From IMG/VR virus record IMGVR_UViG_3300048587_001138, positions 1 through 39,529 of that record: DNA of 39,529 bases; one strand, 5' to 3'. This document shows positions 15,716 to 24,807 of the stretch, piece after piece (the stretch's first letter is position 1; every line of letters starts with the position of its first letter). Source of the DNA: a virus. A model generated the notes under the pieces. The model worked only from the letters and a program-made list of their open reading frames with translations. It was not told the origin of the DNA and did no database searches. A program made the translations under genes and the position numbers.

Positions 15716-15747
15716 GGGCCGGGCCTCGCTGCCCGGGGGTCCGGCCC
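15716..15747. terminator. Strong hairpin after the tail tube gene
   Basis: GGGCCGGGCC (15716-15725) pairs with GGTCCGGCCC (15738-15747), 10 pairs with one G-U and a 12-nt loop, followed by the pyrimidine-rich CTCTCCTTCTCCCC. It is the best terminator-like structure in the late region and probably lowers transcription from tail tube into chaperone and tape measure genes. Confidence 0.55.
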
Positions 15748-15778
15748 GCTCTCCTTCTCCCCTCACCCCGAGAGACAG

Positions 15779-16117
15779 ATGTCCTTCATCAGCCAGGAAA
15801 CACTCAAGAACATGCGCAAGAAGCGCGCCGTCGAGCTCGACCTCTCCCAGTACGTGGGCGAGCCGAAGAAGCTGCTCGTGCGGCCCATCCCCTTCTTCGA
15901 TGCGGTGGCGCTGCACGACCTGAACGAGCTCGCGCCCGGCGCCCGCGTTCCGAAGCTGGTGAAGGCGCTGGCCTCCGCGTCGCTCGACCCCAGCACCCTC
16001 GAGCCCATCAGCGAAGCGGAGCTGAGCGCGCTCTTCTCAGAGCTCGACCAGGGCGAGGCCCAGCAGCTCCTCGGCGAGCTGCAGAAGCTGGCGGTGCGGT
16101 CGACCTCGGGAAACTGA
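15779..16117 (+). CDS. Tail assembly chaperone gpG-like
   Basis: A 112-residue helical protein (SQETLKNMRKKRAVELDLSQYVGEPKKLLVRPIPFFDAVAL), between tail tube and tape measure genes. This is the slot of gpG-type chaperones, which coat the tape measure before tube assembly. The last sense codons are GGA AAC directly before TGA, forming the slippery heptamer GGGAAAC. A -1 slip there joins it to the gpT-like segment at 16114-16458. Confidence 0.85.
   Translation: MSFISQETLKNMRKKRAVELDLSQYVGEPKKLLVRPIPFFDAVALHDLNELAPGARVPKLVKALASASLDPSTLEPISEAELSALFSELDQGEAQQLLGELQKLAVRSTSGN
16108..16114 (+). promoter_or_regulatory. Programmed -1 frameshift site GGGAAAC
   Basis: The heptamer is in the X-XXY-YYZ phase relative to the gpG-like frame (G GGA AAC), immediately before the zero-frame TGA. 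The -1 frame is open from here to 16458. A slippery sequence at the end of the first chaperone gene is conserved across long-tailed phages. Confidence 0.85.
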
Positions 16118-16458
16118 CGGGGCCACTCCGGCACCAGCGGGACTTCCTGTTCCGCCTGTGCCTGCAGCTGGGGTGGCCCCACCCTGACTTTCTCGGCGAG
16201 GTGCTCACGGCCGAGCAGGTGGCCGAGTGGCAGGAGTTCTACTCGAGGGAGCCCTTCGGCTTCGCAGCGGAGGACCACCGAAACGCGCTGCTCGCCTTCA
16301 CCGTGGCCAGGAGCGCCGGCAACAAGCGGGCGCGCATCGACGACTTCCTCCTGGGCCCTAAGCTGGAACAGTCGGCGACGGCCGGGAAGCCGGAGGACCC
16401 GGAGACCCTGAAGGAACGACTGCGGGCGGCCTTCGGCCTGCACCGCCCGAAGAAGTGA
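16114..16458 (+). CDS. gpT-like part of the frameshifted tail chaperone (gpGT)
   Basis: Made only as a fusion: 15779-16114 then -1 to 16114-16458, giving 226 residues. The new part reads LTGPLRHQRDFLFRLCLQL, then GEVLTAEQVAEWQEFYSREPFGF, AEDHRNALLAFTVARSAGNKRARIDDFLLGPKL. This matches the DUF4035 / tail assembly protein T pattern (E-W-x-x-Y/F ... EPFG). It has no credible start of its own. It should bind the tape measure and recruit tail tube subunits. Confidence 0.85.
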   Translation: MTGPLRHQRDFLFRLCLQLGWPHPDFLGEVLTAEQVAEWQEFYSREPFGFAAEDHRNALLAFTVARSAGNKRARIDDFLLGPKLEQSATAGKPEDPETLKERLRAAFGLHRPKK

Positions 16459-16467
16459 GGGGACACC

Positions 16468-19155
16468 ATGGCGAAGCTCGAGAGCCTCATCGTCGACCTG
16501 CAGGCCCGCACCGAGAAGCTCCAGTCGGGGCTCGACGACGCGAACAAGAAGCTCAAGGGGTTCGGCGACAACTTCAAGAAGATGGCCGGCATCGCCAGCG
16601 GGGCGGCCGCCTTCGCCGTGCTGGGCAGCGCGGCGATGGATGCGGGGCGAGAGCTGGCCGCCTTCGCCGCGAAGGGCATCGAGTCGCTGGACCGCCTGGG
16701 CAAGCAGGCCGGGCAGCTCGGCACGAGCTCGGAGGAGTTCTCGAAGCTGGCCTTCGCCTTCCGGCTAACGGGCGTCGAGGGTGAGGACTTCGCCAAGTTC
16801 ATGGGCCAGCTCGGGAAGAACCTGAGCGCCGCCGCCTCGGGCTCGAAGGAGCAGGTCGCGCTGTTCTCCGCGCTGGGTGTCTCCGCGGTGGACGCGAACG
16901 GCCGGGTCCGCGACACCAGCACGGTGGTGAAGGAGCTGGCGGGCGCCTTCGCCTCGATGAACGACGGGCCCGCGAAGGCCGCCATCGCCGTGGAGCTCTT
17001 CGGCAAGGGTGGCGAGGCGATGCTCGACACCCTCAACAAGGGAACCGGGGCCCTCGCCGCGGCGGGCCTCGAGGCGGAGAAGTATGGCGCCGTGGTGGGC
17101 GGGCCCGCGGCGTCGGCCGCCGGGGCCTTCAACGACATGGTGGCGAAGCTCAAGGCCATCGTCGACGCCCTGGCGATGTCGCTCGCGGCCGAGCTGCTGC
17201 CCACCATCAACAAGCTCCTCGACGCCATGCTCGAGGCCGCCGGTTCGACGCAGGGGTTTGGCACGACCGCGAAGAGTATCGGCGAGTGGTTCCGAGCCGC
17301 CGCCGCTGGCGTCGACATCTACATCATCAGGCTCCAGGGCGCGCTCGCGGTGCAGGGCCACCTCGCCGATGCGCTCATAGAGCTCGGCTCCGGGCCGCTT
17401 GGGCTGATGAACGTCGCCACGCACGTGCGCGCCGCGTCGAAGGCGTGGGATGACATGCAGGTAAAGCAGGCGAAGGCCGCACTCTCTTGGGTTCAGCTGC
17501 CGAACCTGACGCCCCCGAGCGGCGCCCCGGCGCCCGCGCCGACGAAGAGCGCCGAGGCGGTGCTGCGCGCGACGAAGACGGCGGGGGACGCCGCGAAGAA
17601 GGCGCTCGACGCCCAGAAGAAGGCGGCCGACGAGGCGGCGAAGGCGATGGCCGACCTCAAGAAGGAAGCCGAGGGCCTCGAGAAGAAGGTGACGCTCTTC
17701 GGCAACAAGGACCCGCTCGCCGAGATGGAGCACCGGCTCAGCAAGGGCGACCTCGCCGAGTCCCTCGCCAAGGTGGGTGACCAGGCGGGGGTGATGAGGG
17801 AGCGCATCCTCGCGGCCGCGAAAGCGCTGGCGGCGCTCGAGTCGGCCAAGTTCGAGAAGGAGCTCGGCGTCACCGTGCAGGCCCAGCGGCGTGGCCTGAC
17901 CACCGACATGGCCGCGCGCGAGAGCCAGTATCAGCTCTCGAAGATGAGCCCCGAGGCCGCGGCACGCTACCAGACCGGCGCCCACGGGAATCGGCAGCAG
18001 GCCCTCGAGGCGTACGCGAAGTACATGGAGCAGTCCTTCGAGCTCGGTGCTGCCGCGGCTCGAGCCGCGAAGGACAACAACATCGACGCCCAGCAGAACT
18101 ACCTCTCGCTGCAGCAGGCGGCGGAGCAGTCGGCCGACTCGGCGATGAAGGCGGCCGACGCGCACGCGCAGATCGAGGAGGCGGGCAAGCAGCAGGGCCG
18201 GAAGCTCGCCCAGGGACTGGCCGCCGTCGGCACTTCGATGGCGGGGAAGATGGGCGAGCTCGGCGACGTGATGAGCGCCGGCATCCAGGGCTTTCAGCAG
18301 GGCGGGCCCTGGGTGGCCCTCGCCGCTGTAGTGATGGAGCTGTTCTCGAAGTTCGAGGGCTTCGGGCAGATCGTCGACTACGGGAACCGGCAGCTCAAGA
18401 TGGTGATGGACGTCCTGAAGCCGGCGTTCGACGAGCTGCTCAAGGCGGTGATGACCGTCATGGAGGCCAGCGGCCCGCTCACCAAGGCGATCTTCTCCAG
18501 CCTCGTGCCGGTCATCAAGGCCATCTCGGGGGCGCTCGACAAGGTCTTCAAGGTGCTGAAGCCCATCTTCAGCATCATCTCGATGCTGACCGACATGACG
18601 ATGCCGGTCATCGACGCGCTCCAGAGCCTCGCCGATGCGTTCGACCCCTTCGAAATCGGCCTGCAGGTGCTGGGCACCATCTTCAACGTCATCGGCTTGG
18701 TGATGCTCGGCATCGCCCGCGGCGTCGTGTGGGTCGTCGAGGGCGTGCTCTACATCGTGAAGGGCATCTCCGACTTCTTCGGCGGGAACGCCGGCATCGA
18801 CAAGGCCTACAACGACGTCGCCGACGCGGGCCGGAAGATGGACGAGAAGCTCAAGTACCTCTCCGAAAACCTCACCAACGTCAACGCCACCTTCGAGGAC
18901 CCGCCCGACCTCGAAGACACGAAGGACGGCCTGGCCGAGTTCACCAGCGCGCTCACCAACGCCCCGGCCGGGTTCCGGTACGCGGCGGCAGCCTTCGACG
19001 CGCAGGGCTACGGCAGCGAGGCGGTCTTCGGCCAGGCACCGGCAGAAGAGGTGACGAACATCACGCTGAAGGTCGACGCCGAGAAGCTCGCCGACATCAT
19101 GCACCGCACGGTGCGGCGGCGGAGCTTTCGGCGCGACGGCTGGGGGGAACCGTGA
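16468..19155 (+). CDS. Tape measure protein
   Basis: An 895-residue, Ala/Lys-rich helical protein that sets tail length. It has N-terminal coiled coil (LESLIVDLQARTEKLQSGLDDANKKLKGF), long heptad-rich regions (for example KAALDAQ-type repeats around 365-410), and hydrophobic segments at about 610-625 and 731-775 that may form the channel in the host membrane. By the usual relation of about 0.15 nm per residue the tail would be roughly 130 nm; this is an estimate. GAGGGG precedes the ATG. The stop overlaps the distal tail gene. Confidence 0.95.
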   Translation: MAKLESLIVDLQARTEKLQSGLDDANKKLKGFGDNFKKMAGIASGAAAFAVLGSAAMDAGRELAAFAAKGIESLDRLGKQAGQLGTSSEEFSKLAFAFRLTGVEGEDFAKFMGQLGKNLSAAASGSKEQVALFSALGVSAVDANGRVRDTSTVVKELAGAFASMNDGPAKAAIAVELFGKGGEAMLDTLNKGTGALAAAGLEAEKYGAVVGGPAASAAGAFNDMVAKLKAIVDALAMSLAAELLPTINKLLDAMLEAAGSTQGFGTTAKSIGEWFRAAAAGVDIYIIRLQGALAVQGHLADALIELGSGPLGLMNVATHVRAASKAWDDMQVKQAKAALSWVQLPNLTPPSGAPAPAPTKSAEAVLRATKTAGDAAKKALDAQKKAADEAAKAMADLKKEAEGLEKKVTLFGNKDPLAEMEHRLSKGDLAESLAKVGDQAGVMRERILAAAKALAALESAKFEKELGVTVQAQRRGLTTDMAARESQYQLSKMSPEAAARYQTGAHGNRQQALEAYAKYMEQSFELGAAAARAAKDNNIDAQQNYLSLQQAAEQSADSAMKAADAHAQIEEAGKQQGRKLAQGLAAVGTSMAGKMGELGDVMSAGIQGFQQGGPWVALAAVVMELFSKFEGFGQIVDYGNRQLKMVMDVLKPAFDELLKAVMTVMEASGPLTKAIFSSLVPVIKAISGALDKVFKVLKPIFSIISMLTDMTMPVIDALQSLADAFDPFEIGLQVLGTIFNVIGLVMLGIARGVVWVVEGVLYIVKGISDFFGGNAGIDKAYNDVADAGRKMDEKLKYLSENLTNVNATFEDPPDLEDTKDGLAEFTSALTNAPAGFRYAAAAFDAQGYGSEAVFGQAPAEEVTNITLKVDAEKLADIMHRTVRRRSFRRDGWGEP

Positions 19156-19946
19156 GCGCGCTCAAGCTGTCGGGCATCGAGATCGACGCGGTCGTCGCCG
19201 CGGCCAAGGACATCAAGCAGAGCACCCGCAACATCGGGGAACAGAGCCCGGCGAGCGACGGCACGATGCACCAGACGCGCTCGGCTCGGAAGCTGGACTT
19301 CGCCTTCCAGACCGTGCCACTCGCGCTGTCGACGGCCGCCGCCTGGTGGGCCTTCTTCAGCGGCGAAGGCGAGGCCTGGAGCTTCGATGCCCACCTGTAC
19401 GGCAGCAAGGGGACCGGGCCATCGAGCACCAGCGGGACCGTCTTCCAGTCCGCTGGCTCGGCCAAGTTCGGCGCCGGCAAGCTGTCGCTCACGAACTCGG
19501 CCTCCATCACCTGGGCGGGGGCTGCGAAGAACAGCTTCTCGCGGTCGGACACATGGACCGTCAGCCTCTGGCGCAACGCCGGCTCGTGGAGCCACTACGT
19601 CGTCAACAGCGCCGGGCAGAAGTGGGTCGACGGCGTGCGCAACGACGCGGCCACCACCACCTTCCTGAGCGTCTCCTCGGGCGACGTCACCTTGAGCAAC
19701 AGCTCGGGCACCGTCACCTTCGATGACCTGGTGGTGGTGCCGTACCTCATGCCCACCGACTGGCCCGCGCAGCTCGCGGCCGCCACCGCGGCCTTCGGGC
19801 CCCTGCCCGCTCACGCCCTCACGGGCGACTTCGTCACCGAGCAGGCCACGCGCCTCGTGCTGGGTGACGCGAAGGAGAGCGAGTACCAGAAGGTCGCCGG
19901 AGGCCTGGTGCTCGTCACCCTCAACGTGGAGCTCCAGGCGCGATGA
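19152..19946 (+). CDS. Distal tail protein with an inserted LamG/concanavalin-like domain (putative)
   Basis: A 264-residue protein in the Dit position, after the tape measure and before the tail hub. The N- and C-terminal parts would form the tail-tip ring. The middle (about 80-200) looks like a LamG-type jelly roll: SAKFGAGKLSLTNSASITWAG, TWTVSLWRN, FDDLVVVPYLMP. Such an insert could bind sugars on the cell surface. The GTG start overlaps the tape measure stop, and the stop overlaps the hub start. Dit identity comes from position, the lectin-like part from sequence pattern. Confidence 0.68.
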   Translation: MSALKLSGIEIDAVVAAAKDIKQSTRNIGEQSPASDGTMHQTRSARKLDFAFQTVPLALSTAAAWWAFFSGEGEAWSFDAHLYGSKGTGPSSTSGTVFQSAGSAKFGAGKLSLTNSASITWAGAAKNSFSRSDTWTVSLWRNAGSWSHYVVNSAGQKWVDGVRNDAATTTFLSVSSGDVTLSNSSGTVTFDDLVVVPYLMPTDWPAQLAAATAAFGPLPAHALTGDFVTEQATRLVLGDAKESEYQKVAGGLVLVTLNVELQAR

Positions 19947-22645
19947 GGACCCTCAGCACCACTGCCACCTACGCCCGCGCGGCCGGCGCCCAGGCCGACT
20001 TCGTGCGCGTGTCGGTGAAGGACGGGGGCGGCACCTGGCGCGACCTCACCACGTACCCCGGGCTCAACCTGGTGAAGACCGCCAACTGGCAGGAGAGCGC
20101 CTCGGAGCCGCACCGCACGGCCGACGTGCGCCTCGTGCGCGAGGCGTTCAAGCTGTCCATCTCGCCGTGGATCGCCGACAGCGCCCTCAACCTCGGCTTC
20201 GTGCACACCGCCTCGCCGGACCCTCTCCTCCGCCTCGCCCGCGAGTTCCGCATCGAGGCCGCGGTGGTGCCCGTCGACCGCCAGCCGGCGGCCGGTGACT
20301 GGCTGGTGGTGTTCCACGGGCGCATCGACTTCATCGACCCGGGCGGAGACGAGGTGAAGTTCGGCGGGCGCGACCTCGCCGGGCGCGTCGCCGACCAGCA
20401 GCTCAAGCGCGAGCTCGTGTACTGCCTGGCGGTCGACGGCAGCACCTCCCCTGCCCTCCGCCCCTGGGAGCCCGGCATGTCGGTGGCCGTCGGCGAGTAC
20501 GTGCTCCCGGCCTCCAGGGGCGACGGGGACCCCGGCCAGGGGCGCTTCTACAAGTGCACGGTGGCCGGCACGACGGCCAACACCGAGCCGACCTGGCCCG
20601 GCGGTGGCACCGTGGCCGATGGAACGGTGACGTGGAGCTACTTGAGCACCACCACCTCCCTCGGCCGGCCGGTGGAGCAGGTCATCCAGGCCATCCTCGA
20701 CAACGCCAAGGCGACCGGGGACTCGACGGTCACGCTCGAGGTGCCGAGCTCGCCGGGCTGGGCGGTCAAGGAATACCTCCAGGGTCGCGACAAGGCGCTC
20801 GCGGCGGTGCGCGCCCTGGCGCAGCAGATCGGCTGGGACGTGCGCATGAAGTGGCACGCCGCCTCGAGCTCGTTCCGGCTCACCCTGTTCGAGCCCGAGC
20901 GCGCGAAGACGACGGCGGACCACACGTTCACCGCCTCGCAGTTCAAGACGCCCTCGAAGTTCGAGGTGAACCTCGAGAACATCCGCAACGCCTGGTGCAT
21001 CAAGTACAGCGACTCGGCCGACACCTGGCCCGACGGGTCGCCGAAGCGGAAGGAGATTACCGTCACCGACGCGGCCAGCGTCGCGAAGTACGGCGAGCTC
21101 TGGGCGGAAATCGCCGAGGGGACGGCGTCGAACATCGACACCTCCACCGAGGCGACGAAGATGGTGAACGCCGCGCTGGCCGACTGCGCCGAGCCCACCG
21201 CCGACTTCGCCGTCGAGCTCGTCGGCGGCTTCCCCTGGTGCGAGGTGGGCGACCTCTACGCCTTCGACCCCGACGGCCGGGTCTTCTCGGCGCAGCAGAA
21301 GCTGGCCGTCACGAAGTGGGCCCAGAGCTTCGACGGCGGCAAGCTGACCACCACGCTCGAGCTCCGCGGCAAGCCGTCGCTCGGCGCGCGGCCCTGGCTC
21401 GCGAAGCTGACGGACCACCCGGGGCTGGCGCTCATCAACGGCATCTTCGGCAACGGCAAGACGCCGCCGCTCGCGATGTACGGCGGCATCGAGACGGTGA
21501 AGCCGGCGCCGGTGCCAGTGCCGGGCGGCATCGAGGTGCGCCTCGAGGACTCGACCATCGCGCGAGGGAGGGACCTCACCGAGTACGAGGTGCACGTGTC
21601 GGAGAGCAACTCGCTCTTCACGCCGAGCTCGGCGACGCTGAAGGCGGTGACGCGCGCGGACCGCGTCACAGTGCTGGGCACCGGCGGCGGCAAGCCCATG
21701 GTGGTGCGCGTGGTGCCCCGGGCCGTGCGGGGCGGGCGGCTGGTGCGTGGGCAGCCGTCGGTGCAGGCCCCATCGGTCGCGGGGCGTGTGCTGGCCGACC
21801 TGCTCGACTCCCAGACGGTCATGGCGCTCGGCCCGCTCAACGGCCACTTCCAGCACCAGAGCCTGGCCGTGGCGGAGAACCTGCCGGACCAGTGGCAGCT
21901 GACCGCCGGCACGTGGGGCGAGTCCTCCGACGCATACGTCGGCAGCGACACGACGAACGGCCGGCACCTGAGCCTCAAGCTGACGGGCACCAACGCGGTG
22001 GTGGAGAGCGGCGCCTGGCCGCTGCCACGCGGCTGCCGCAGGGCGAAGCTCGTGGCAGCCGTGCGGAGCCAGGGGACGCAGGCGGCGACCCGCACCCTGA
22101 AGTTCCAGGTGGCCTACTACACCGAGGAGGACCTCACGACGGAGGTCGACACCGGACTGCTCGAGGTGCCCTACGACTTCACCGCGGTGAACACCTGGGG
22201 GGAGTTCGTCGGCGACCTCGACATCCCCGAGGGTGCGAACTTCGCGGTGCTCCGCTTCTTCAAGAACGCGGTGTCGAGCGCCTACGGGTGGGACGTCGGC
22301 AACGTGCAGTTCATCCCGGCGACGCCCATCTCCGTGGAGGAGTGGATCGCGGTGTCGTTCGGAACGGGGTGGAGCGACTACGGGTCAGCCTGGCAGACCG
22401 CCGCCTACTGCAAGGACGCCGCCGGCTTCGTCCACGTACGAGGCCTGGTGCAGCGAACGAGCGGCTCGGGGACCACCATCCTCACGCTGCCCGCCGGCTA
22501 CCGCCCGGCGGCGCAGAAGATCTTCGCCGTGTACGGCGACGCCGGCGCCGGTCGCATCGACGTGCGCACCGACGGCGTGGTGCTCTACACCGCCGGCGGC
22601 ACCGGGTTCCTGTCGCTCGAGGGCATCACGTTCGACACCCGGTGA
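19943..22645 (+). CDS. Tail hub / baseplate protein with C-terminal receptor-binding region
   Basis: A 900-residue multidomain protein. About 1-160 and 280-470 resemble the hub (gp27-like) fold: WQESASEPHRTADVRLVREAF, VVFHGRIDFID, VEQVIQAILDN, VTKWAQSFDGGKLTTTLELRG. An inserted module at about 175-235 has the carbohydrate-binding pattern Y-K-C-T-V-A-G-T-T ... EPTWP ... DGTVTW. After 500 come fibronectin-III-like and beta-sandwich regions and a tail-fibre-like end (ISVEEWIAVSFGTGWSDYG). It likely joins the tail tip to host receptor recognition. No peptidoglycan hydrolase motif is seen. Confidence 0.8.
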   Translation: MRTLSTTATYARAAGAQADFVRVSVKDGGGTWRDLTTYPGLNLVKTANWQESASEPHRTADVRLVREAFKLSISPWIADSALNLGFVHTASPDPLLRLAREFRIEAAVVPVDRQPAAGDWLVVFHGRIDFIDPGGDEVKFGGRDLAGRVADQQLKRELVYCLAVDGSTSPALRPWEPGMSVAVGEYVLPASRGDGDPGQGRFYKCTVAGTTANTEPTWPGGGTVADGTVTWSYLSTTTSLGRPVEQVIQAILDNAKATGDSTVTLEVPSSPGWAVKEYLQGRDKALAAVRALAQQIGWDVRMKWHAASSSFRLTLFEPERAKTTADHTFTASQFKTPSKFEVNLENIRNAWCIKYSDSADTWPDGSPKRKEITVTDAASVAKYGELWAEIAEGTASNIDTSTEATKMVNAALADCAEPTADFAVELVGGFPWCEVGDLYAFDPDGRVFSAQQKLAVTKWAQSFDGGKLTTTLELRGKPSLGARPWLAKLTDHPGLALINGIFGNGKTPPLAMYGGIETVKPAPVPVPGGIEVRLEDSTIARGRDLTEYEVHVSESNSLFTPSSATLKAVTRADRVTVLGTGGGKPMVVRVVPRAVRGGRLVRGQPSVQAPSVAGRVLADLLDSQTVMALGPLNGHFQHQSLAVAENLPDQWQLTAGTWGESSDAYVGSDTTNGRHLSLKLTGTNAVVESGAWPLPRGCRRAKLVAAVRSQGTQAATRTLKFQVAYYTEEDLTTEVDTGLLEVPYDFTAVNTWGEFVGDLDIPEGANFAVLRFFKNAVSSAYGWDVGNVQFIPATPISVEEWIAVSFGTGWSDYGSAWQTAAYCKDAAGFVHVRGLVQRTSGSGTTILTLPAGYRPAAQKIFAVYGDAGAGRIDVRTDGVVLYTAGGTGFLSLEGITFDTR

Positions 22646-22651
22646 CGCGGG

Positions 22652-22712
22652 TGGTCACTGGCGAAGGTGACCAGTTGCACCGGCTGAAAAGCCCGGGGCA
22701 CGGTCGTCGGGC
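22652..22712. terminator. Hairpins closing the virion gene block
   Basis: TGGTCAC (22652-22658) pairs with GTGACCA (22667-22673), 8-nt loop; a second weaker stem GCCCG (22691-22695) / CGGGC (22708-22712) follows. They lie in the 84-bp gap between the tail hub gene and the exported-protein cassette. Without U-tracts, intrinsic termination is uncertain. Confidence 0.42.
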
Positions 22713-22729
22713 CCTCGCTGGAGACGCCC

Positions 22730-23224
22730 ATGACCCGGATGCTCGTCGTGCTCGCAGTGCTCACCGCCGCAGTCGTCGTCTTCTGGGCTGCTCCTGCCCC
22801 CGCGCAAGACATCCCGCGCGTCACCACGCCGCAGCTCGTCGGCGGCCGGCTCCCCGATGCCGGAACCTCGGCTGTCGCCCTCGACACCGCGGGCTACCTG
22901 CGCACCGCGGCCGCGCCGCTGCGCTGTGAGTCCCTCGTGGTCCGCACCGTGTCGTGCGGCACCACTCCAGCCGTCGTGCCCACCTCCCGCACCGCGGGCT
23001 CGGCGGGGCTGGAGATCGTCAACTCGCCGGAGAACTCGGGCTCGCCGAAGGTGAAGTGCGACGTGAACCCGACCGACGGCGGCGTGGGCTTCGGCGCCAC
23101 GAACCCCGGCCTCGTGCGCTCGCCGGGCGAGTCGCTGTACCTCGCGCTCGACTCCACGCACACGGTCGTCTGCGTCTGCGACACCCCGGCCACCGGGCTC
23201 ACGACGACGGAGTGCGTGCAGTGA
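22730..23224 (+). CDS. Exported protein with signal peptide, Cys-rich
   Basis: A 164-residue protein. Residues 1-26 form a signal peptide (hydrophobic core LVVLAVLTAAVVVFWAA, cleavage after APAPAQ/A-region). The rest is beta-rich and has six Cys (CESLVVRTVSC, KCDV, VCVCDTP, ECVQ), fitting disulfide bonds outside the cytoplasm. Not recognised. GGAG precedes the ATG. It is coupled to the next, larger exported protein by a GTGA overlap. A role in the virion tip, or in modifying the lysogen's surface, is possible. Confidence 0.7.
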   Translation: MTRMLVVLAVLTAAVVVFWAAPAPAQDIPRVTTPQLVGGRLPDAGTSAVALDTAGYLRTAAAPLRCESLVVRTVSCGTTPAVVPTSRTAGSAGLEIVNSPENSGSPKVKCDVNPTDGGVGFGATNPGLVRSPGESLYLALDSTHTVVCVCDTPATGLTTTECVQ

Positions 23225-24807
23225 ATCCCCGCGTGGCGGCCGGTGCCGGCGCCATCCTCCTGGGCGCCCTCGGCGTCTACTTCGCGACCGGCGGCAGCGG
23301 CGGGGCCGCGGGGCTGGCGGTGGGCCAGTGCGGCATCAGCATCACCTCGCCCGCGCGCGCACGCGACGGGCAGCTCCACCTGCGCAGCGGCCAGTCCCTC
23401 GCTCTCTCGCTCGCCGGCACCGCCACGCGCTGCCCGAACACAACCCTCACCCGCCTCTTCGACGACGGCGGCTCGGCGAGCGTCACGGTCGACGACGCGG
23501 GCACCTGGACGCACAGCGCCACGGTGGCCGACGGCGTCACCACCACCATCAGCGTCTCGAGCGTCGACGGCGGGGCCGCGGTGCTCCTCGTCGAGGCCGC
23601 CACCTCGGCGCCGCGCGTGCAAGTGACGGCCCCGACCCGAGACGACTGGGACGCCTGGCGGCTGGTCGCGCCGAAGTTCGACGCGGGGTGCGGCGGGGGC
23701 GGGAACATCCACGCGGAGCGGTACGCCCGCGCCGGCTACGTCTCCGATGCCGACTGCGCCGACGGTGGCCAGCTCCGAGCGTCGGTGACGGTGACGGGGG
23801 CCTCCGGCGGCTGGCTCAGCGTCACCTGGAACGGCACGCCGCTGGTCGACGCGGGCATCGCGAGCTCCCCGGCGACACTCACCGAGGCGCAGCTCGGCAC
23901 CCTCACCCTGCCGGACCTCGAGACGGGCGAGCTCGCCTTCACCGCTACCACGGCCGGTGGCGTGTCGACCTCGCTCGTCACCTACGCCACGGTGCGCACC
24001 CTCTCCCCGCCGGCGCTCACGGGGCCCGACGGCGGTGCGCCCGTGGCGTCCCTTCTCGACGCGCGCCGAGCGTCGGTGCAGGTCGACTACGTGCTGCCCC
24101 ACGTGCCGGTGGAAATCGGCGCGGCTCACACCGAGTTCGTGTGGACGACCTCGAGCGTACCATGCGTTGGCGGCGGCCGCGCCGCGGGCGAGGCCTGCTA
24201 CTCTCTCGAGGACGGCGACGCAGGCTTCTTCGCGATCTCCAACTCGACCACGAACCCGGCCATCTGCGGCACCGTGCCGGTGCCGGACGGTGGCTGCGCC
24301 TACGCCTCCGAGCTCATCTGGGTGAAGACCGACGGCGGCTGGGCCTCCGCGAGGAGTACCCCGGGCAGCGGTGACCGTCTCGGCGTCGCGGCCATCACGC
24401 GCAGCTCGACCTGCGCCGGAGCCGTGGTGGCCGTCAGCCCGTTGGGTGGCTGCGTCTCCTCGATTCCTCGCCCCGCCGCCAACGCCTACACGATGAGCGA
24501 CGGCGGCGGCTCGACGCGGGACTACTGGGACAGCTACTACCTTGAGGGCGGGGCCGCGCGGGTCCTCCTCGCGAGCCCGGTGTTCGACACCGGGTCCGCC
24601 CTCTACCCGTCTTCAGGCGCGCCACCAGGCGGCTACTTGGCCGCGCGCCGCGGGCTACAGGACTGCCAGCTCTACGACGCCGAGGCCTCGCCACAGGAGT
24701 GGCGGTGTGCCGGCGGAGCCGTGGCCTACGAGGGGGACGTGCGCCGGGGCGTGGTGGACCTGCCGCCGCTCAACTCCTACGTCGTCATCCCGGTGCTCGC
24801 GTGGTGA
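23221..24807 (+). CDS. Large exported Cys-rich protein of unknown function
   Basis: A 528-residue protein with an N-terminal hydrophobic stretch (VAAGAGAILLGALGVYFATGG) acting as a signal or anchor. The body is rich in Gly, Ser, Thr and Ala with Ig-like beta sequence (SVTVDDAGTWTHSATVADGVTTTISVSS) and many Cys in pairs (for example CPN, GCGGGG, DADCADGG, VPCVGG, ACYSLEDG, ICGTV). It looks like a surface-exposed, disulfide-stabilised protein and is not a recognised virion component. It overlaps genes on both sides, forming a unit with the metallopeptidase and sigma factor. Confidence 0.65.
   Translation: MNPRVAAGAGAILLGALGVYFATGGSGGAAGLAVGQCGISITSPARARDGQLHLRSGQSLALSLAGTATRCPNTTLTRLFDDGGSASVTVDDAGTWTHSATVADGVTTTISVSSVDGGAAVLLVEAATSAPRVQVTAPTRDDWDAWRLVAPKFDAGCGGGGNIHAERYARAGYVSDADCADGGQLRASVTVTGASGGWLSVTWNGTPLVDAGIASSPATLTEAQLGTLTLPDLETGELAFTATTAGGVSTSLVTYATVRTLSPPALTGPDGGAPVASLLDARRASVQVDYVLPHVPVEIGAAHTEFVWTTSSVPCVGGGRAAGEACYSLEDGDAGFFAISNSTTNPAICGTVPVPDGGCAYASELIWVKTDGGWASARSTPGSGDRLGVAAITRSSTCAGAVVAVSPLGGCVSSIPRPAANAYTMSDGGGSTRDYWDSYYLEGGAARVLLASPVFDTGSALYPSSGAPPGGYLAARRGLQDCQLYDAEASPQEWRCAGGAVAYEGDVRRGVVDLPPLNSYVVIPVLAW

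Noticed and set aside
16765-19104. A 779-codon minus-strand open frame across the tape measure gene
   Set aside because: Antisense shadow of a clear tape measure gene; His/Arg/Leu-rich translation with no motif.
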